A stretch of DNA of 64,000 nucleotides from an uncultured Alphaproteobacteria bacterium (GCA_958431225.1 OY288107.1:2259501-2323500), one strand, 5' to 3'. Shown: positions 1 to 8,842, counted from the first letter of the stretch. A program made the numbers and translations. The notes: generated by a model from the letters alone, not told the origin.

Positions 1-919
1 CCATGGTTTCAATCAACGGCACGCCGAAACGTTTTTCAAACGCCGTGTGTATATCCGGCGATAGCGGGGCTGATGACGACCTGCCGAAACGTAAATGCGC
101 GCACCCCCTGCCATCCGCTTCATCGTGCAATAAATATGATATTTGCGTTGGCACTACCGAAAACCAACTGCATGATTGTGCGCGGATGATTTGCCAGAAA
201 TTTGATACTGAAAATTTGGGCGGCACGACTAGGCTACTCCCCGACACTAGCGAGCCCATCAACGATACGCAAAACGCATTGATATGATAAAACGGCAACA
301 CGCACAGCCCGCGATCTTTGGGCGTTAGTTGGTGGGCGGTGGCGGTGTTATGACCGCCGGCTAGGATATTGGCTTGGGTTAGCACCGCGCCTTTGGGTTT
401 GCCGGTGGTGCCTGACGTGTACATCAATAGCCCATCCATTTCGGGGCGGGGTTTGGTGGTGGTGGCGGTGGAAGCGCTAACACTAGTGTTCGAATTTGCG
501 CGTGTGATTTCCGCTTGTTTGATGAGGCTTGGCGGGTTTTTTGCGCTTGCCAAAATCGGTGCTAACATGGCTTCGGCTTCCGCATCGGCGATGATTAATC
601 TGCTTTCGGAATGTTCTAGCACATACCCCATGATGCTTTCCCCTGCTACCAAATTGATAGCAGTCGCTAGAAATCCCCCATAGAGAATTCCTAAAATCGT
701 CAATGCCCCCTCAACACTATTAGCGAACGCATAAGCGACAGGGTCTCCCGCTTTTGCCCCCCCAGAATCTAGATATGCGGCGATGTGTTGCGCGCGTTGT
801 TGGCATTGGGCGAAACTGACCGCCTCGCCGCTTTCAGGGTCTATCAAATAGGGCGCATCGCCATAATCTACCGCATTGCGTTCAATGCAATCGCGCACGG
901 ATAGGGGGGCGGGGTTCAT
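1..919 (-). CDS. AMP-forming acyl-CoA ligase, partial (sauT-like; likely sulfoacetate-CoA ligase)
   Basis: The first 306 residues of an ANL-superfamily ligase read without interruption from ATG at 919 to the window edge; the C-terminal part lies outside. The adenylate-forming P-loop YTSGTTGKPKGAV lies at about residue 170, and LPFYHINAF, typical of the family, lies about 35 residues later. The start overlaps the stop of the upstream aldehyde dehydrogenase gene by 4 nt (ATGA), so the two are translationally coupled. In Cupriavidus necator sulfoacetate is activated by an AMP-forming ligase (SauT) and reduced by a CoA-acylating dehydrogenase (SauS); the pairing here, with a carboxylate-type transporter, fits that route. 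The substrate is inferred from context; another short acid is possible. Confidence 0.75.
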   Translation of the reverse strand, partial: MNPAPLSVRDCIERNAVDYGDAPYLIDPESGEAVSFAQCQQRAQHIAAYLDSGGAKAGDPVAYAFANSVEGALTILGILYGGFLATAINLVAGESIMGYVLEHSESRLIIADAEAEAMLAPILASAKNPPSLIKQAEITRANSNTSVSASTATTTKPRPEMDGLLMYTSGTTGKPKGAVLTQANILAGGHNTATAHQLTPKDRGLCVLPFYHINAFCVSLMGSLVSGSSLVVPPKFSVSNFWQIIRAQSCSWFSVVPTQISYLLHDEADGRGCAHLRFGRSSSAPLSPDIHTAFEKRFGVPLIETM

Positions 920-2349
920 GATTTTGCTTCGCCAACCTGCCGCCAATAATCACCGAAAATAGAGTCTAGGCTAGGCTCGCGCGCAGGAATCGTGCGGACG
1001 ATTTTGGTTATGTTCATTAAATGCCTATAGTTGAAATTCTCATCAATAGAATTACCCCCCCACGTCCCGCATCCCATAGAAAGCGAAAACGGCATGCCAT
1101 TATCAAAAGCACCGCCGGTGGCAAAACAATGCGCCTGATTGACGATAACACGGCAGACAGGCAGTTCCGCGCCTAGTGTCATGGGGCGGGTGTCGTCTTT
1201 GCTGTGAATGCCTACCGAATGCCCGGTGCCGTGATGGTGCAGAATTGCGCCCGCTAGTGCCTGTGCGTGGGTGAAATCATCGGCGCGGTAATAGGTGGTG
1301 ACTAGCGATAATTTTTCCCCGGATTCGGGATGCCCCGCGCCGATACCTGTGCCTTCAATGAGTAAAAATTTGGCGGTTTCGGCATCATCAACTTCAATCC
1401 CTGCCGCCGCAATGACCGCATCAATATCGCGGGCGATGATGTCTTGGTTCAAGCCGTCTTTTTGGAATAGCGCCGTTTTCAATTTCTCGGCATTTTCCGC
1501 ATCCAATAGCCGCGCACCGCATTCGTGTAGATTCTGCAAAAACGCCTCGCGCACCGCATCGACAATAATGAGCGCGTTTTCGGACGAACACGAGGTCGCG
1601 TTATCAAAACATTTTGAAGCGGTGATTTTCTCTGCGGCGTCAGCTAAATCGGCGGTCTCATCAATAATCACCGTGACATTTCCCGCACCGACACCGATAG
1701 CCGGGGTGCCGGATGAATAGGCGCGCTGCACGTTGTTTTGGCTGCCGGTGACCACCAGAATATCCACCATTTCCATGAGCCGTTGGGCTTTGATTTTGGA
1801 AATTGGCGGCGGCACCATCTGCACTAAATCGCGGTCTAAGCCGATGCGGTCAAATTCCGCGTGCATATAGCCCAGCAATTTCGTGCAAGCCTCCACGCCT
1901 TTGGGCGATGGCGACAGGATGATCGCATTACCGCATTTGAGCGCATTGACGACATTATTTGTCGGCGTAGCGAGGGGGTTGGTGGAAGGCACGACCGCCC
2001 CGACCACCCCTACCGGACGCGCGATTTCGGTGATGCCGGTGGCGGTGTCTTCCGATAAAATTCCATAGGTTTTTGCGTCTTTAATATCCCGCAACACGCC
2101 TAGAGTTTTGCGGTGGTTTTTGGCGATTTTGTCTTTGACATTGCCAAGCCCGGTGGTTGCTACCGCCATTGTTGCTAGTTCTTCGTTGCGCGCGGGTTGC
2201 ATCAACGCCCATGCGGCGGCGAGCGCGGCGGTGTCGTAACGTGCTTGACTGCCCGCAGCTTCAAATTTGGCTTGCGCCGTGCGCGCACGTGCCACTAACG
2301 CATCAATGATGCGCGCTTCGTCATTTTGCGAAATTGGTGCAATAGACAT
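916..2349 (-). CDS. sauS: CoA-acylating aldehyde dehydrogenase, sulfoacetaldehyde dehydrogenase (SauS) type
   Basis: A 477-residue aldehyde dehydrogenase of the CoA-acylating branch shared by SauS and the N-terminal half of AdhE. The catalytic cysteine is in SCSSEN at about residue 254, after a cofactor region with PSTNP and VTGSQ-type motifs. It would reduce sulfoacetyl-CoA to sulfoacetaldehyde with NAD(P)H; sulfoacetaldehyde acetyltransferase (Xsc), which would finish the route, is not in this window. An in-frame ATG 4 codons upstream exists, but GAGGGAA sits 6 nt before the ATG at 2349, which is therefore preferred. It lies in the operon TctA-B, TctC, dehydrogenase, ligase. The family call is firm; the sulfoacetaldehyde specificity is inferred from the ligase and transporter neighbours. 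Confidence 0.8.
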   Translation of the reverse strand: MSIAPISQNDEARIIDALVARARTAQAKFEAAGSQARYDTAALAAAWALMQPARNEELATMAVATTGLGNVKDKIAKNHRKTLGVLRDIKDAKTYGILSEDTATGITEIARPVGVVGAVVPSTNPLATPTNNVVNALKCGNAIILSPSPKGVEACTKLLGYMHAEFDRIGLDRDLVQMVPPPISKIKAQRLMEMVDILVVTGSQNNVQRAYSSGTPAIGVGAGNVTVIIDETADLADAAEKITASKCFDNATSCSSENALIIVDAVREAFLQNLHECGARLLDAENAEKLKTALFQKDGLNQDIIARDIDAVIAAAGIEVDDAETAKFLLIEGTGIGAGHPESGEKLSLVTTYYRADDFTHAQALAGAILHHHGTGHSVGIHSKDDTRPMTLGAELPVCRVIVNQAHCFATGGAFDNGMPFSLSMGCGTWGGNSIDENFNYRHLMNITKIVRTIPAREPSLDSIFGDYWRQVGEAKS

Positions 2350-2406
2350 CAATTCCCTCATTAGGATGCGTGAGGCGGAATCTACCCCCGCCTCACGCTT
2401 GTGGCT

Positions 2407-3372
2407 TTATAGACCGGCTAGAAGTTCCTTCAACGTCACTTCGCGCTTTGCCCACATTGCCTTGACTTCATCACGCGTCATAATATGCATGGGCGAGCCA
2501 CCCGCTTTCATACGCTTCGCCACCCGCGCATGCGCGAACATTTTTGGCACTTGTTCGGCAAGCTTATCAATCACCGCTTGCGGTGTGCCTTTTTTCACCA
2601 TCAGCCCGCGGAAATTCACCGAAGAATTATCCACATCATACCCGGCTTCTTGGAGCGTTGGCACGTCGGGCAGAAAGTCATTGCGCTGAAGGTCAGCGAC
2701 CGCGAGAATTTTAACATTCCCCGCCTCACGCGCACGGAAAGCATCGGACAGGTTGTTGATCCCCCCCAGCACATCGCCAGCAATCACGGCTTTCATCGCC
2801 GCCGCCCCGCCGCCTTTGGTGGGGATATAGGCGAATTTCGCGCCTGTGGCTTTTTCTAGTTGCAGTGCCGCAATGTGATGCCCGACAAAAAGCCCGGCAC
2901 CTGAAAGCGTCACCTTGCCGGGATTGGCTTTGGCGTAATCAACCATTTCTTGGATGGTGTTGAATTGGCTGTCCTTACCGACGACAACCACGGCAGGGTC
3001 GGCGCCCCAATTCGCAATAGGCTCAAAACTATCCGCCGAATAACGCACCCCGCCTTTGATGGATTGCGCGATGAAATGCGGAATGTTGTAAGCCGACATC
3101 GTATAGCCATCGGCTTCGGCTTCGGTGGCAAACCAGTTCCAGCCTACACGCCCGCCAGCACCGGGTTTATTGACGATATAGATGGGCTGCCCCAACATAT
3201 CCTCATTCCCCGCCACCATAGTCACGATGCGCGCTTGGAAATCCGTTGCACCACCCGCACCATACGAAACGGCAACGCCAATAGGACGCTCGGGATACTC
3301 AGCGAAAGATGCGGCGGCAGATAACGCCAACGCACCAACACCCAAAATCATTGATTTGATTAGTCTGTTCAT
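2407..3372 (-). CDS. TTT-family (TctC/Bug) periplasmic substrate-binding protein
   Basis: A 321-residue binding protein of the tripartite tricarboxylate transporter family. The N-terminal Sec signal (MNRLIKSMILG, hydrophobic core, cleavage near SFA-EYP) is followed by YPERPIGVAVSYGAGGATD, the typical TctC start with the small-residue loop that grips a carboxylate. GAGGAAG lies just before the ATG at 3372, six codons inside the longest frame. It captures an organic or sulfonated acid in the periplasm for the TctA-B protein encoded immediately upstream. Neighbouring sauS- and sauT-like genes suggest sulfoacetate. Bug proteins vary widely in ligand, so the substrate is not certain. Confidence 0.88.
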   Translation of the reverse strand: MNRLIKSMILGVGALALSAAASFAEYPERPIGVAVSYGAGGATDFQARIVTMVAGNEDMLGQPIYIVNKPGAGGRVGWNWFATEAEADGYTMSAYNIPHFIAQSIKGGVRYSADSFEPIANWGADPAVVVVGKDSQFNTIQEMVDYAKANPGKVTLSGAGLFVGHHIAALQLEKATGAKFAYIPTKGGGAAAMKAVIAGDVLGGINNLSDAFRAREAGNVKILAVADLQRNDFLPDVPTLQEAGYDVDNSSVNFRGLMVKKGTPQAVIDKLAEQVPKMFAHARVAKRMKAGGSPMHIMTRDEVKAMWAKREVTLKELLAGL

Positions 3373-3430
3373 GTCTTCCTCCTCTTTCAAAGAAAGGTTT
3401 TTTTGGCAAAACTTGTCTTTCCTAAATCCC

Positions 3431-5401
3431 CTAGAACCAGATGCCTTTAGGTGTTTGCACCTTTAGAAGCACGGCGAAAAGACTATATATGACTAGCATA
3501 AATAACAACGTCACGCAAACACGTTTCGCCCAAGCGCGGTGATTTGATAAAACCGCCGGGTCATAAATGGTGTAAATCAGCAGAAACGCTAGGATTGAGG
3601 CGCAATAAAAGCCTAGTGCTTTTGCCGCGAAAAATACATAAATGCCCATCAATACCAACCCCGGCACGATATTCTTAAAGCCCAGCAGGTCTAGCCCAGC
3701 ACCTACCCTTGCCAGCCCTGAAATGGCACGGATGAAACTCCATACCGCCAAGCCGATGAAGAAAATCGCAATTAAACGCGGGAACAGGAAGGCATCGGCA
3801 GGCTCGGCGGTGAAGCTTATCCATGTTACCGCCGCCGCTACTAGTAAAATGACGCATGACGATAAAATATATTGCCGATGCGGGGCGGTGCGGCGGTGCG
3901 TTTCGGCTTCAACTGCCTTGCTACCGAGGGCTAGATTTGACCAGAAACTATACCCCACCGATGCCAGCACGAGGAAAATCAGGAACAAATTGAGCGCGCC
4001 GGTGGTGAAATAAATCCACGCACCATCTTGGGCTTGGGCTATTAGCGAGCCGGTGGTGAAATTGGATTCGGCAATCGGGCCCAGAATCAATCCCAACACC
4101 AAAGGCGCGGCGGAAAAGCCAAATTTTTCTAAGAAAAACATCCCAACCCCTAGCCCCAGCATAATGTACACATCGCCCATGGATTGCTGAACCGAATACG
4201 AGCCAAACAACGCCAACACCATCACCGCCGCCGCCATAATCGGCACAGGCGCACGGGCGATACGCGCCGCCCAAGTCGCTGTGTAAATGCCGAAAATCAC
4301 CATCAGAATCTGCCCCACCAACATAGAATTGATGAATGTCCAAGCCACTTGTGGGTGGTTGTCAAACAGGTCAGAACCCGGAAAAATCCCATGAATAATC
4401 AACCCGCCCAACAGCACGGCGGCGGTGGGACTGCCCGGGATGGCTAAGGTCAAAAGCGGCACGAGGGACGGGCCGACCATGGCATTATTTGCTGATTCGG
4501 CGGCGATGATGCCCTCGGGGTGACCGCTGCCGAATTTGGCTTTGTTCGGGGAGAATTTTTGCGCTTGGTCATAGGCGACTAGCCCAGCAATCTGCCCGCC
4601 AACCCCGGGGATGATGCCGATAATACTGCCAAAAATCGTACCGATGGAAAGCGCGCGGATATTTTTTGTCAATTCGCGCATGGAATCCATGAGCGATTGT
4701 TTTGGCACATCCAACGTTTCAATCGCCGCATTATCGCGCCCTTTGGCAAACATTTCCATGACCTGCGGGATGGCGAAAAGCCCGATGAGCGCCGGAATAA
4801 TATGAATCCCCCCCGCCAAAGCATCAGCAAAAATAAACCTCTGCGCCCCAAGATTATCATCAAAGCCAATCATAGACAGCCACAGCCCAATACACCCCGA
4901 AAGCAGACCTTTGACAAAAGATTTAGAAGCCAGCGAGCCAATCACCGTCACCCCCAAAATCGCCATCCAAAACAAATGCGAATAACTAAACGCCAACGCC
5001 CATTGCGCGAGAATTGGCGTCAGGAAAATCAACAGCAAAACGCCAATCACCCCGCCAATGCCCGAAGACAAAAACGAAAGATGCAAAGCCCGCGCGCCCT
5101 CACCATTTTGCGCCATAGCATTGCCATCAAGGGCGGTAGCGATATTAGCCGGCGCGCCAGGAATCTTAAGCAAAATAGCACTAACCGCACCCCCCGCCAC
5201 CGTAGAAGTATAAGCAGCCCCCAAAAGAATCAACCCCTCAACCGGCGCCAAATGAAACGTAAAAGGAATCAAAAGCGCCACCGCCATAGTAGGCGAAAGC
5301 CCCGGCGTAGCCCCAAGAATCAACCCACCAATCGTCCCGCCCAACAACAAAAGAAACGAAACAGGCGCAAAAACCCCACCAAAATAACCAAGAAATTCCA
5401 T
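3431..5401 (-). CDS. TTT transporter membrane protein, TctA-TctB fusion
   Basis: A 656-residue inner-membrane protein. Residues 1 to about 490 are a full TctA large subunit, with the conserved GATPGLSPTMAVAL near the N-terminus and the repeated GIIPGVGGQIAG and LAIPGSPTAAVLLGG loops. After a polar linker rich in His and Arg (about 490-505), residues 505-650 contain four further hydrophobic segments and the DAFLFPRLIA motif expected of TctB. TctA and TctB are usually separate genes, so this is a fusion of both membrane subunits. It is the first gene of the minus-strand operon, followed by TctC and the sulfoacetate-type enzymes. It would drive cation-coupled uptake of the acid delivered by TctC. 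Confidence 0.88.
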   Translation of the reverse strand: MEFLGYFGGVFAPVSFLLLLGGTIGGLILGATPGLSPTMAVALLIPFTFHLAPVEGLILLGAAYTSTVAGGAVSAILLKIPGAPANIATALDGNAMAQNGEGARALHLSFLSSGIGGVIGVLLLIFLTPILAQWALAFSYSHLFWMAILGVTVIGSLASKSFVKGLLSGCIGLWLSMIGFDDNLGAQRFIFADALAGGIHIIPALIGLFAIPQVMEMFAKGRDNAAIETLDVPKQSLMDSMRELTKNIRALSIGTIFGSIIGIIPGVGGQIAGLVAYDQAQKFSPNKAKFGSGHPEGIIAAESANNAMVGPSLVPLLTLAIPGSPTAAVLLGGLIIHGIFPGSDLFDNHPQVAWTFINSMLVGQILMVIFGIYTATWAARIARAPVPIMAAAVMVLALFGSYSVQQSMGDVYIMLGLGVGMFFLEKFGFSAAPLVLGLILGPIAESNFTTGSLIAQAQDGAWIYFTTGALNLFLIFLVLASVGYSFWSNLALGSKAVEAETHRRTAPHRQYILSSCVILLVAAAVTWISFTAEPADAFLFPRLIAIFFIGLAVWSFIRAISGLARVGAGLDLLGFKNIVPGLVLMGIYVFFAAKALGFYCASILAFLLIYTIYDPAVLSNHRAWAKRVCVTLLFMLVIYSLFAVLLKVQTPKGIWF

Positions 5402-5422
5402 TTTGCTTACTCCCTCTATTCC

Positions 5423-5450
5423 ATGCTAATAAGGGAAAATAAAAATGCAA
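5423..5450 (-). promoter_or_regulatory. possible sigma70 promoter for the TctA-B operon
   Basis: On the minus strand TTGCAT, 16 nt, then TAGCAT, ending about 20 nt before the ATG at 5401. The match is moderate and rests on inspection only. Confidence 0.35.
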
Positions 5451-5480
5451 ATGTTTTTGTTTTTGGGGGACGCCGTAGCT

Positions 5481-5525
5481 TAAATTCGCGCCCACGCTAC
5501 CACCCTGAGGGTGCGCCGCGCCGTC
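5481..5525. repeat. 45-bp direct repeat, copy A
   Basis: This 45-bp block starts TAAATTCGCGCCCACG, contains the imperfect palindrome CACCCTGAGGGTG and ends CGCGCCGTC. It recurs identically and in the same orientation at 7162-7206, so the cadherin-type gene lies between two copies. A second truncated unit (AAATTCGCGCCCACGCC) follows at about 5529, and a related partial unit lies at about 17850. Confidence 0.9.
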
Positions 5526-5569
5526 AACTAAATTCGCGCCCACGCCGCCGCGCCGTCCCTGCCCTGCCC

Positions 5570-7060
5570 TCACCCTGCGGAGGGGTCGGCGTCTGGCATT
5601 GGGGTTAGCCCTAACTCGTCTGGGTCGTAGGAGTCTTGGTGTGCGAAGGCTTGGCGGTCGGGGATTATTGCTGGGGATGCCCCCGGGACATCGTTCACAT
5701 TGATGACCACCTGCACATCCCTAGTTTCTTGGTCGCTCGTGGTGGTGCGAGTATCGCCATCCGCATCGTAGGTCACGCGCACGGTTAGTTCGTAGCGGGG
5801 GGTGGTTTCGTAATCCAAAACAACCGTAAATTGAATAATACGACCATCAATGCTATCAATAGCAAACCCTTGGTCATTGCCCACAAAGTTATATCTTATT
5901 GTGCTAACTTGTGGAGCATTATCGACACTTGCATCTATCGTCACCAATGCCGGGCCGGCAGTTGCATCCTCATCAACGGAGGCAGTGTAGGAATCGACAA
6001 CATTGCCATCCTGCATGAGTATTATATCCTCTGACTGATCTATAACATTGCCCACATCAATGACCACCCGCACATCCCTAGTATGCATTTCACCCCCGGC
6101 AGTAGCGCCATTAGAATCATAGGTCACGCGCACGGTTAGGGTGTGGCGTTCGGCGGTTTCGTAATCCAACACGGAGCCGGAGGGGTCAAATGCATTTATA
6201 ATTGTGCCCGAATCGGCACCAATCTGCCAGAATCCGTCGCGGTTGGCTGTTGCGCCACCTACAAAAGCATAGGTTATTGTGCTACCTTGTGCGGCACCAT
6301 CGACACTTGCATCTATCGTCACTACCGATGCACCGACAAATGCATCCTCATCAACGGGGGCAGTGTAGGAATCGACAACATCGCCATCGGCGTTCTTGAA
6401 TCTTATTCCTTCAACATCGTTCACATCAATGACCACCTGCACATCCCTAGTATGCACTTCGCCCGTAGTGCCAGCACCGTCGGCATCGTAAGTCACGCGC
6501 ACGGTTAGGGTGTGGCTAGTGGTGGTTTCGAAATCCAACACGGAGCCGGAGGGGTCAAATGCATTTATAATTGTGCCCGAATCGGCACCAATCTGCCAGA
6601 ATCCGTCGCGGTTGGCTGTTGCGCCACCTACAAAAGCATAGGTTATTGTGCTACCTTGTGCGGCACCATCGACACTTGCATCTATCGTCACTACCGATGC
6701 ACCGACAAATGCATCCTCATCAACGGAGGCAGTGTAAGAACCGACCTCATTGCGATTGGTGTCCCTGAGTATGATTGGTGAATTATTGGGATTAGGGTCT
6801 GGCGTGGGTGTGGGGTCTGGCGTGGTGGTTGGAGGTGTGGTGGTTGGGGTTCTGGCTCTGCCGCCGCTACTGCTCCCGCCGCCGCCACCGCCGCCGCAAC
6901 TAGCTAGGGCTATGCCCGAAATTGTCCAAATAAACACCCCCCCCCCTCTTGGGAAAAAGCCTTTATTTTCAAGGGGATGGATGGTGTTTAGGTGCGCTTC
7001 TGCGCGCGCGTCGGCGCGGGCGTCCAGAAAATGCGCTTGTGTTGTTAAATCATTTGACAT
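5570..7060 (-). CDS. cadherin-repeat surface lipoprotein, phase-ON copy (paralog 1)
   Basis: A 496-residue predicted lipoprotein. GGAGG lies 8 nt before the ATG at 7060. Unusually, about 40 polar residues come before the hydrophobic stretch and the lipobox LASC, which is followed by seven glycines, a Ser/Gly run and a Pro/Thr-rich linker. Three cadherin-like domains of about 120 residues follow; each has an SYTASVDEDA-type start, a core LDYET and TLTVRVTYDADG segment and ends near RDVQVVIDVNDV, so calcium-binding Asp/Glu are plentiful. Domains 1 and 2 share 195 identical bp. The tail PDADPSAG recurs in paralog 2. The gene contains a run of 10 G (plus-strand C, 6937-6946) encoding part of RGGGV just before the signal core; it is in frame. 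Likely an adhesin; ligand unknown. Confidence 0.75.
   Translation of the reverse strand: MSNDLTTQAHFLDARADARAEAHLNTIHPLENKGFFPRGGGVFIWTISGIALASCGGGGGGGSSSGGRARTPTTTPPTTTPDPTPTPDPNPNNSPIILRDTNRNEVGSYTASVDEDAFVGASVVTIDASVDGAAQGSTITYAFVGGATANRDGFWQIGADSGTIINAFDPSGSVLDFETTTSHTLTVRVTYDADGAGTTGEVHTRDVQVVIDVNDVEGIRFKNADGDVVDSYTAPVDEDAFVGASVVTIDASVDGAAQGSTITYAFVGGATANRDGFWQIGADSGTIINAFDPSGSVLDYETAERHTLTVRVTYDSNGATAGGEMHTRDVRVVIDVGNVIDQSEDIILMQDGNVVDSYTASVDEDATAGPALVTIDASVDNAPQVSTIRYNFVGNDQGFAIDSIDGRIIQFTVVLDYETTPRYELTVRVTYDADGDTRTTTSDQETRDVQVVINVNDVPGASPAIIPDRQAFAHQDSYDPDELGLTPMPDADPSAG
6163..6357. repeat. intragenic direct repeat, domain 2 copy (195 bp)
   Basis: Identical on reading to 6532-6726, 369 bp (123 codons) away. 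It encodes most of a cadherin-like domain in paralog 1. The lack of drift at synonymous positions points to recent duplication or gene conversion. Confidence 0.85.
6532..6726. repeat. intragenic direct repeat, domain 1 copy (195 bp)
   Basis: Partner of the repeat at 6163-6357, in the same orientation within the same gene and offset by exactly 123 codons, so gain or loss of a unit keeps the frame. Confidence 0.85.
6937..6946 (-). repeat. poly-G tract (G10) inside the lipoprotein gene, in frame
   Basis: Ten C on the plus strand. Read on the minus strand, CCAAGA then G10 then TGTTTATTTGG gives PRGGGVFIW, keeping the start at 7060 in frame with the lipobox. Slippage by one base would stop translation before the mature protein. 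Confidence 0.85.
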
Positions 7061-7134
7061 GGTTTCGTCCTCCATTGGTTATAGTGCATTTTTTACAAGT
7101 CTAAAACAATCATACAGCATTTGCAACAAGAATT
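7061..7134 (-). promoter_or_regulatory. conserved 5' region of lipoprotein paralog 1
   Basis: The 74 bp before the ATG at 7060 match 19321-19393 before paralog 2 with only a few differences. The block holds the GGAGG ribosome site and an AT-rich stretch with TTAGAC and, 15 nt on, TATAAC, a possible promoter with short spacing. Beyond it up to 7161 lie AT-rich DNA and a truncated copy of the 45-bp repeat. Confidence 0.6.
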
Positions 7135-7161
7135 TAAAAAATTTAAATTCGCGCCCACACT

Positions 7162-7206
7162 TAAATTCGCGCCCACGCTACCACCCTGAGGGTGCGCCGC
7201 GCCGTC
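7162..7206. repeat. 45-bp direct repeat, copy B
   Basis: Identical to 5481-5525 and in the same orientation; preceded by a 15-bp truncated unit at about 7144-7158. Copies A and B enclose lipoprotein paralog 1. Confidence 0.9.
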
Positions 7207-7270
7207 CCTTTTAATTCGCCATAGACAGGGATGCAGTTTTCTACTAACATAACACTAAATGGAGGCGAAA

Positions 7271-7618
7271 ATGACACAGGCTAAAGATGGCATCAGGCTT
7301 ACCCCGGGCGATATGCGGAAACATATCTCTGCGGTTGATAAGGAAAATTATCATATTGGGCTTTTGCGGGGGGAGTTGCATGTGGGGCTTTATATTCCGC
7401 AGGGGCGGGATTTGCAGAAACCGCATACGCGCGATGAGTGTTATGTGGTTGTGCGTGGGTCGGGGAAGTTTCAGCTTGGCGATGAGATTGTGCCTTTTGA
7501 GGCGGGGGATTTTTTGTTTGTGCCTGCCGGGATGGAACATCGGTTTCTGGACTTTGGCGACAGCCTTGAAACTTGGGTGATTTTTTATGGTCCTGAAGGC
7601 GGGGCGCGCGTGGAGTGA
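7271..7618 (+). CDS. small cupin-fold protein
   Basis: A 115-residue single-domain cupin. The barrel motifs are visible: PHTRDECYVVVRGSG, a version of the G(X)5HXH(X)3,4E(X)6G box, then GDFLFVPAGMEHRF, the second box with G, P, G and His. His and Glu side chains could bind a divalent metal. The ATG at 7271 is preferred over one 4 codons upstream because GGAGGCG lies just before it. The stop overlaps the MFS transporter start (TGATG), so the two form a unit ahead of the pyrimidine operon. Function unknown; it may be a small metabolite-binding or isomerase-type protein. Confidence 0.8.
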   Translation: MTQAKDGIRLTPGDMRKHISAVDKENYHIGLLRGELHVGLYIPQGRDLQKPHTRDECYVVVRGSGKFQLGDEIVPFEAGDFLFVPAGMEHRFLDFGDSLETWVIFYGPEGGARVE

Positions 7619-8826
7619 TGGCGCAAATTTCTAGTAAAAAATACGTCTATCTTTTGATTTTCGTTAGTTTCACGCTGATGTTCTTTTCTTCTAGTGTTAA
7701 GAATGTTTTTCAGGTTTGGTTTGTTGATATTTGTACTTCTTTTGGGGTGACGCGGGCGGAGTTTTCGCTTTCTGGTGTTACGTTTATGATGATTACTGGG
7801 GTTGGGGCTTGGGTTGCTGGGCTTTTGAGCGACCGGCTTGGCGTGCGTAAGACTATTTTGCTTGGCAATGTTTTGATTGCGCTTAGTTTTATTGGCTCGG
7901 CTTTGATTGCTAATTTTTATGCTTTTGTGGCGATTTATGGTGGGCTTTCTGCCTTTGCTTTGGCGGCGGTGCAGTATGTGCCTATGGGGGTTCTGGTTGA
8001 GGAAACTTTTAAGGGTAGTAAGAATAAAGGGTTGATTTACGCGCTCCTGATTAACGGCACTGGGCTTGGGTTTGTTATTTTGAGTCCGCTTTGGGTGTAT
8101 CTCAATTTGACGATTTCTTGGCAGGAAATTTATCTCATCCTTGGGGTGTTTTTTCTGGTGGTTTTGACGCCGTTGTTGTTTATCGCCCTGCCCTTGAGTC
8201 CTGCCCCGAGCCAAAATACCGCCGCGCAAACGCAGCATGACCCTCATTTCTGGCAGAATATCTTGATGAATCCGGCTTTTTGGTTTATTGCGCTGTCGTT
8301 TTTTGGTTGTGGCATCAATATGGCGTTTATTGACATCCATTTCGTGCCGATGATGCAAGACCAATACACCGCCCCTGCTATTGTCGGCGCATCGCTGGCG
8401 GTTTTGGGGGTGATGGAGATGGTGGGGGGCTTTATCGCCGGCTGGTTGAGCGACCGCACGCGTCCGGCTATGTTGCTTTCGGGGTTCTATTTTTTGCGCG
8501 CGGTATCGGGGTGGCTGTTGATGCAATCTACTAATGAGACGATGCTGGTGGTGTTTAGTGCTATTTTTGGGGCGACTTATTTAGGCACGGTCATTGTTAC
8601 TTCGCTATTCACTTTGCAATATTTCGGCAAGGAAAATAAAGGCGCGGTTTTTGGCTTGGTGTTTTTTATCCATCAAATCGGTGCGTCTCTTTCCACTTGG
8701 GCGGGGGCGCATATTTTTGACAGTTATGGCAGTTATCATTACGCTGTCGCGCTGGCTACGGCGTTTTCGGTGGCGTCTGCGCTTATTGCGTTGGGGCTTT
8801 TTAATACCAAAGCGGCGTATTCGTAG
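7618..8826 (+). CDS. major facilitator superfamily transporter
   Basis: A 402-residue MFS permease with about 12 membrane segments in two halves and a polar loop with Pro, Gln and His around residues 195-215. The loop between helices 2 and 3 has GLLSDRLGVRKT, the MFS motif A, and a similar motif GWLSDRTRPA recurs in the second half. The ATG overlaps the cupin stop by 1 nt. It resembles monocarboxylate or oxalate/formate antiporter-type carriers in general pattern, but the substrate cannot be read from sequence. The position just before pyrimidine catabolism could mean uptake or export of a related intermediate; a promoter-like element separates the two units. Confidence 0.85.
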   Translation: MAQISSKKYVYLLIFVSFTLMFFSSSVKNVFQVWFVDICTSFGVTRAEFSLSGVTFMMITGVGAWVAGLLSDRLGVRKTILLGNVLIALSFIGSALIANFYAFVAIYGGLSAFALAAVQYVPMGVLVEETFKGSKNKGLIYALLINGTGLGFVILSPLWVYLNLTISWQEIYLILGVFFLVVLTPLLFIALPLSPAPSQNTAAQTQHDPHFWQNILMNPAFWFIALSFFGCGINMAFIDIHFVPMMQDQYTAPAIVGASLAVLGVMEMVGGFIAGWLSDRTRPAMLLSGFYFLRAVSGWLLMQSTNETMLVVFSAIFGATYLGTVIVTSLFTLQYFGKENKGAVFGLVFFIHQIGASLSTWAGAHIFDSYGSYHYAVALATAFSVASALIALGLFNTKAAYS

Positions 8827-8842
8827 TTTTTGCAAAATAAAT

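Noticed and set aside
4697..5608. Long plus-strand frame opposite the TctA-B gene
   Set aside because: Highly basic, Asn/Arg/Pro-rich composition, antisense to a clear membrane protein; a shadow frame.
6202..6781. Plus-strand frames with repeated CTLCGTIDTCIYRHY-like Cys-rich segments
   Set aside because: They are antisense to the cadherin repeats and repeat only because the gene repeats.
5481..7206. CRISPR array
   Set aside because: Only two full copies 1.7 kb apart with a gene between; no regular spacers or cas genes.
7585..8526. 313-codon minus-strand frame opposite the MFS gene
   Set aside because: Arg/Asn/His/Lys-rich shadow with no ribosome site or domain.
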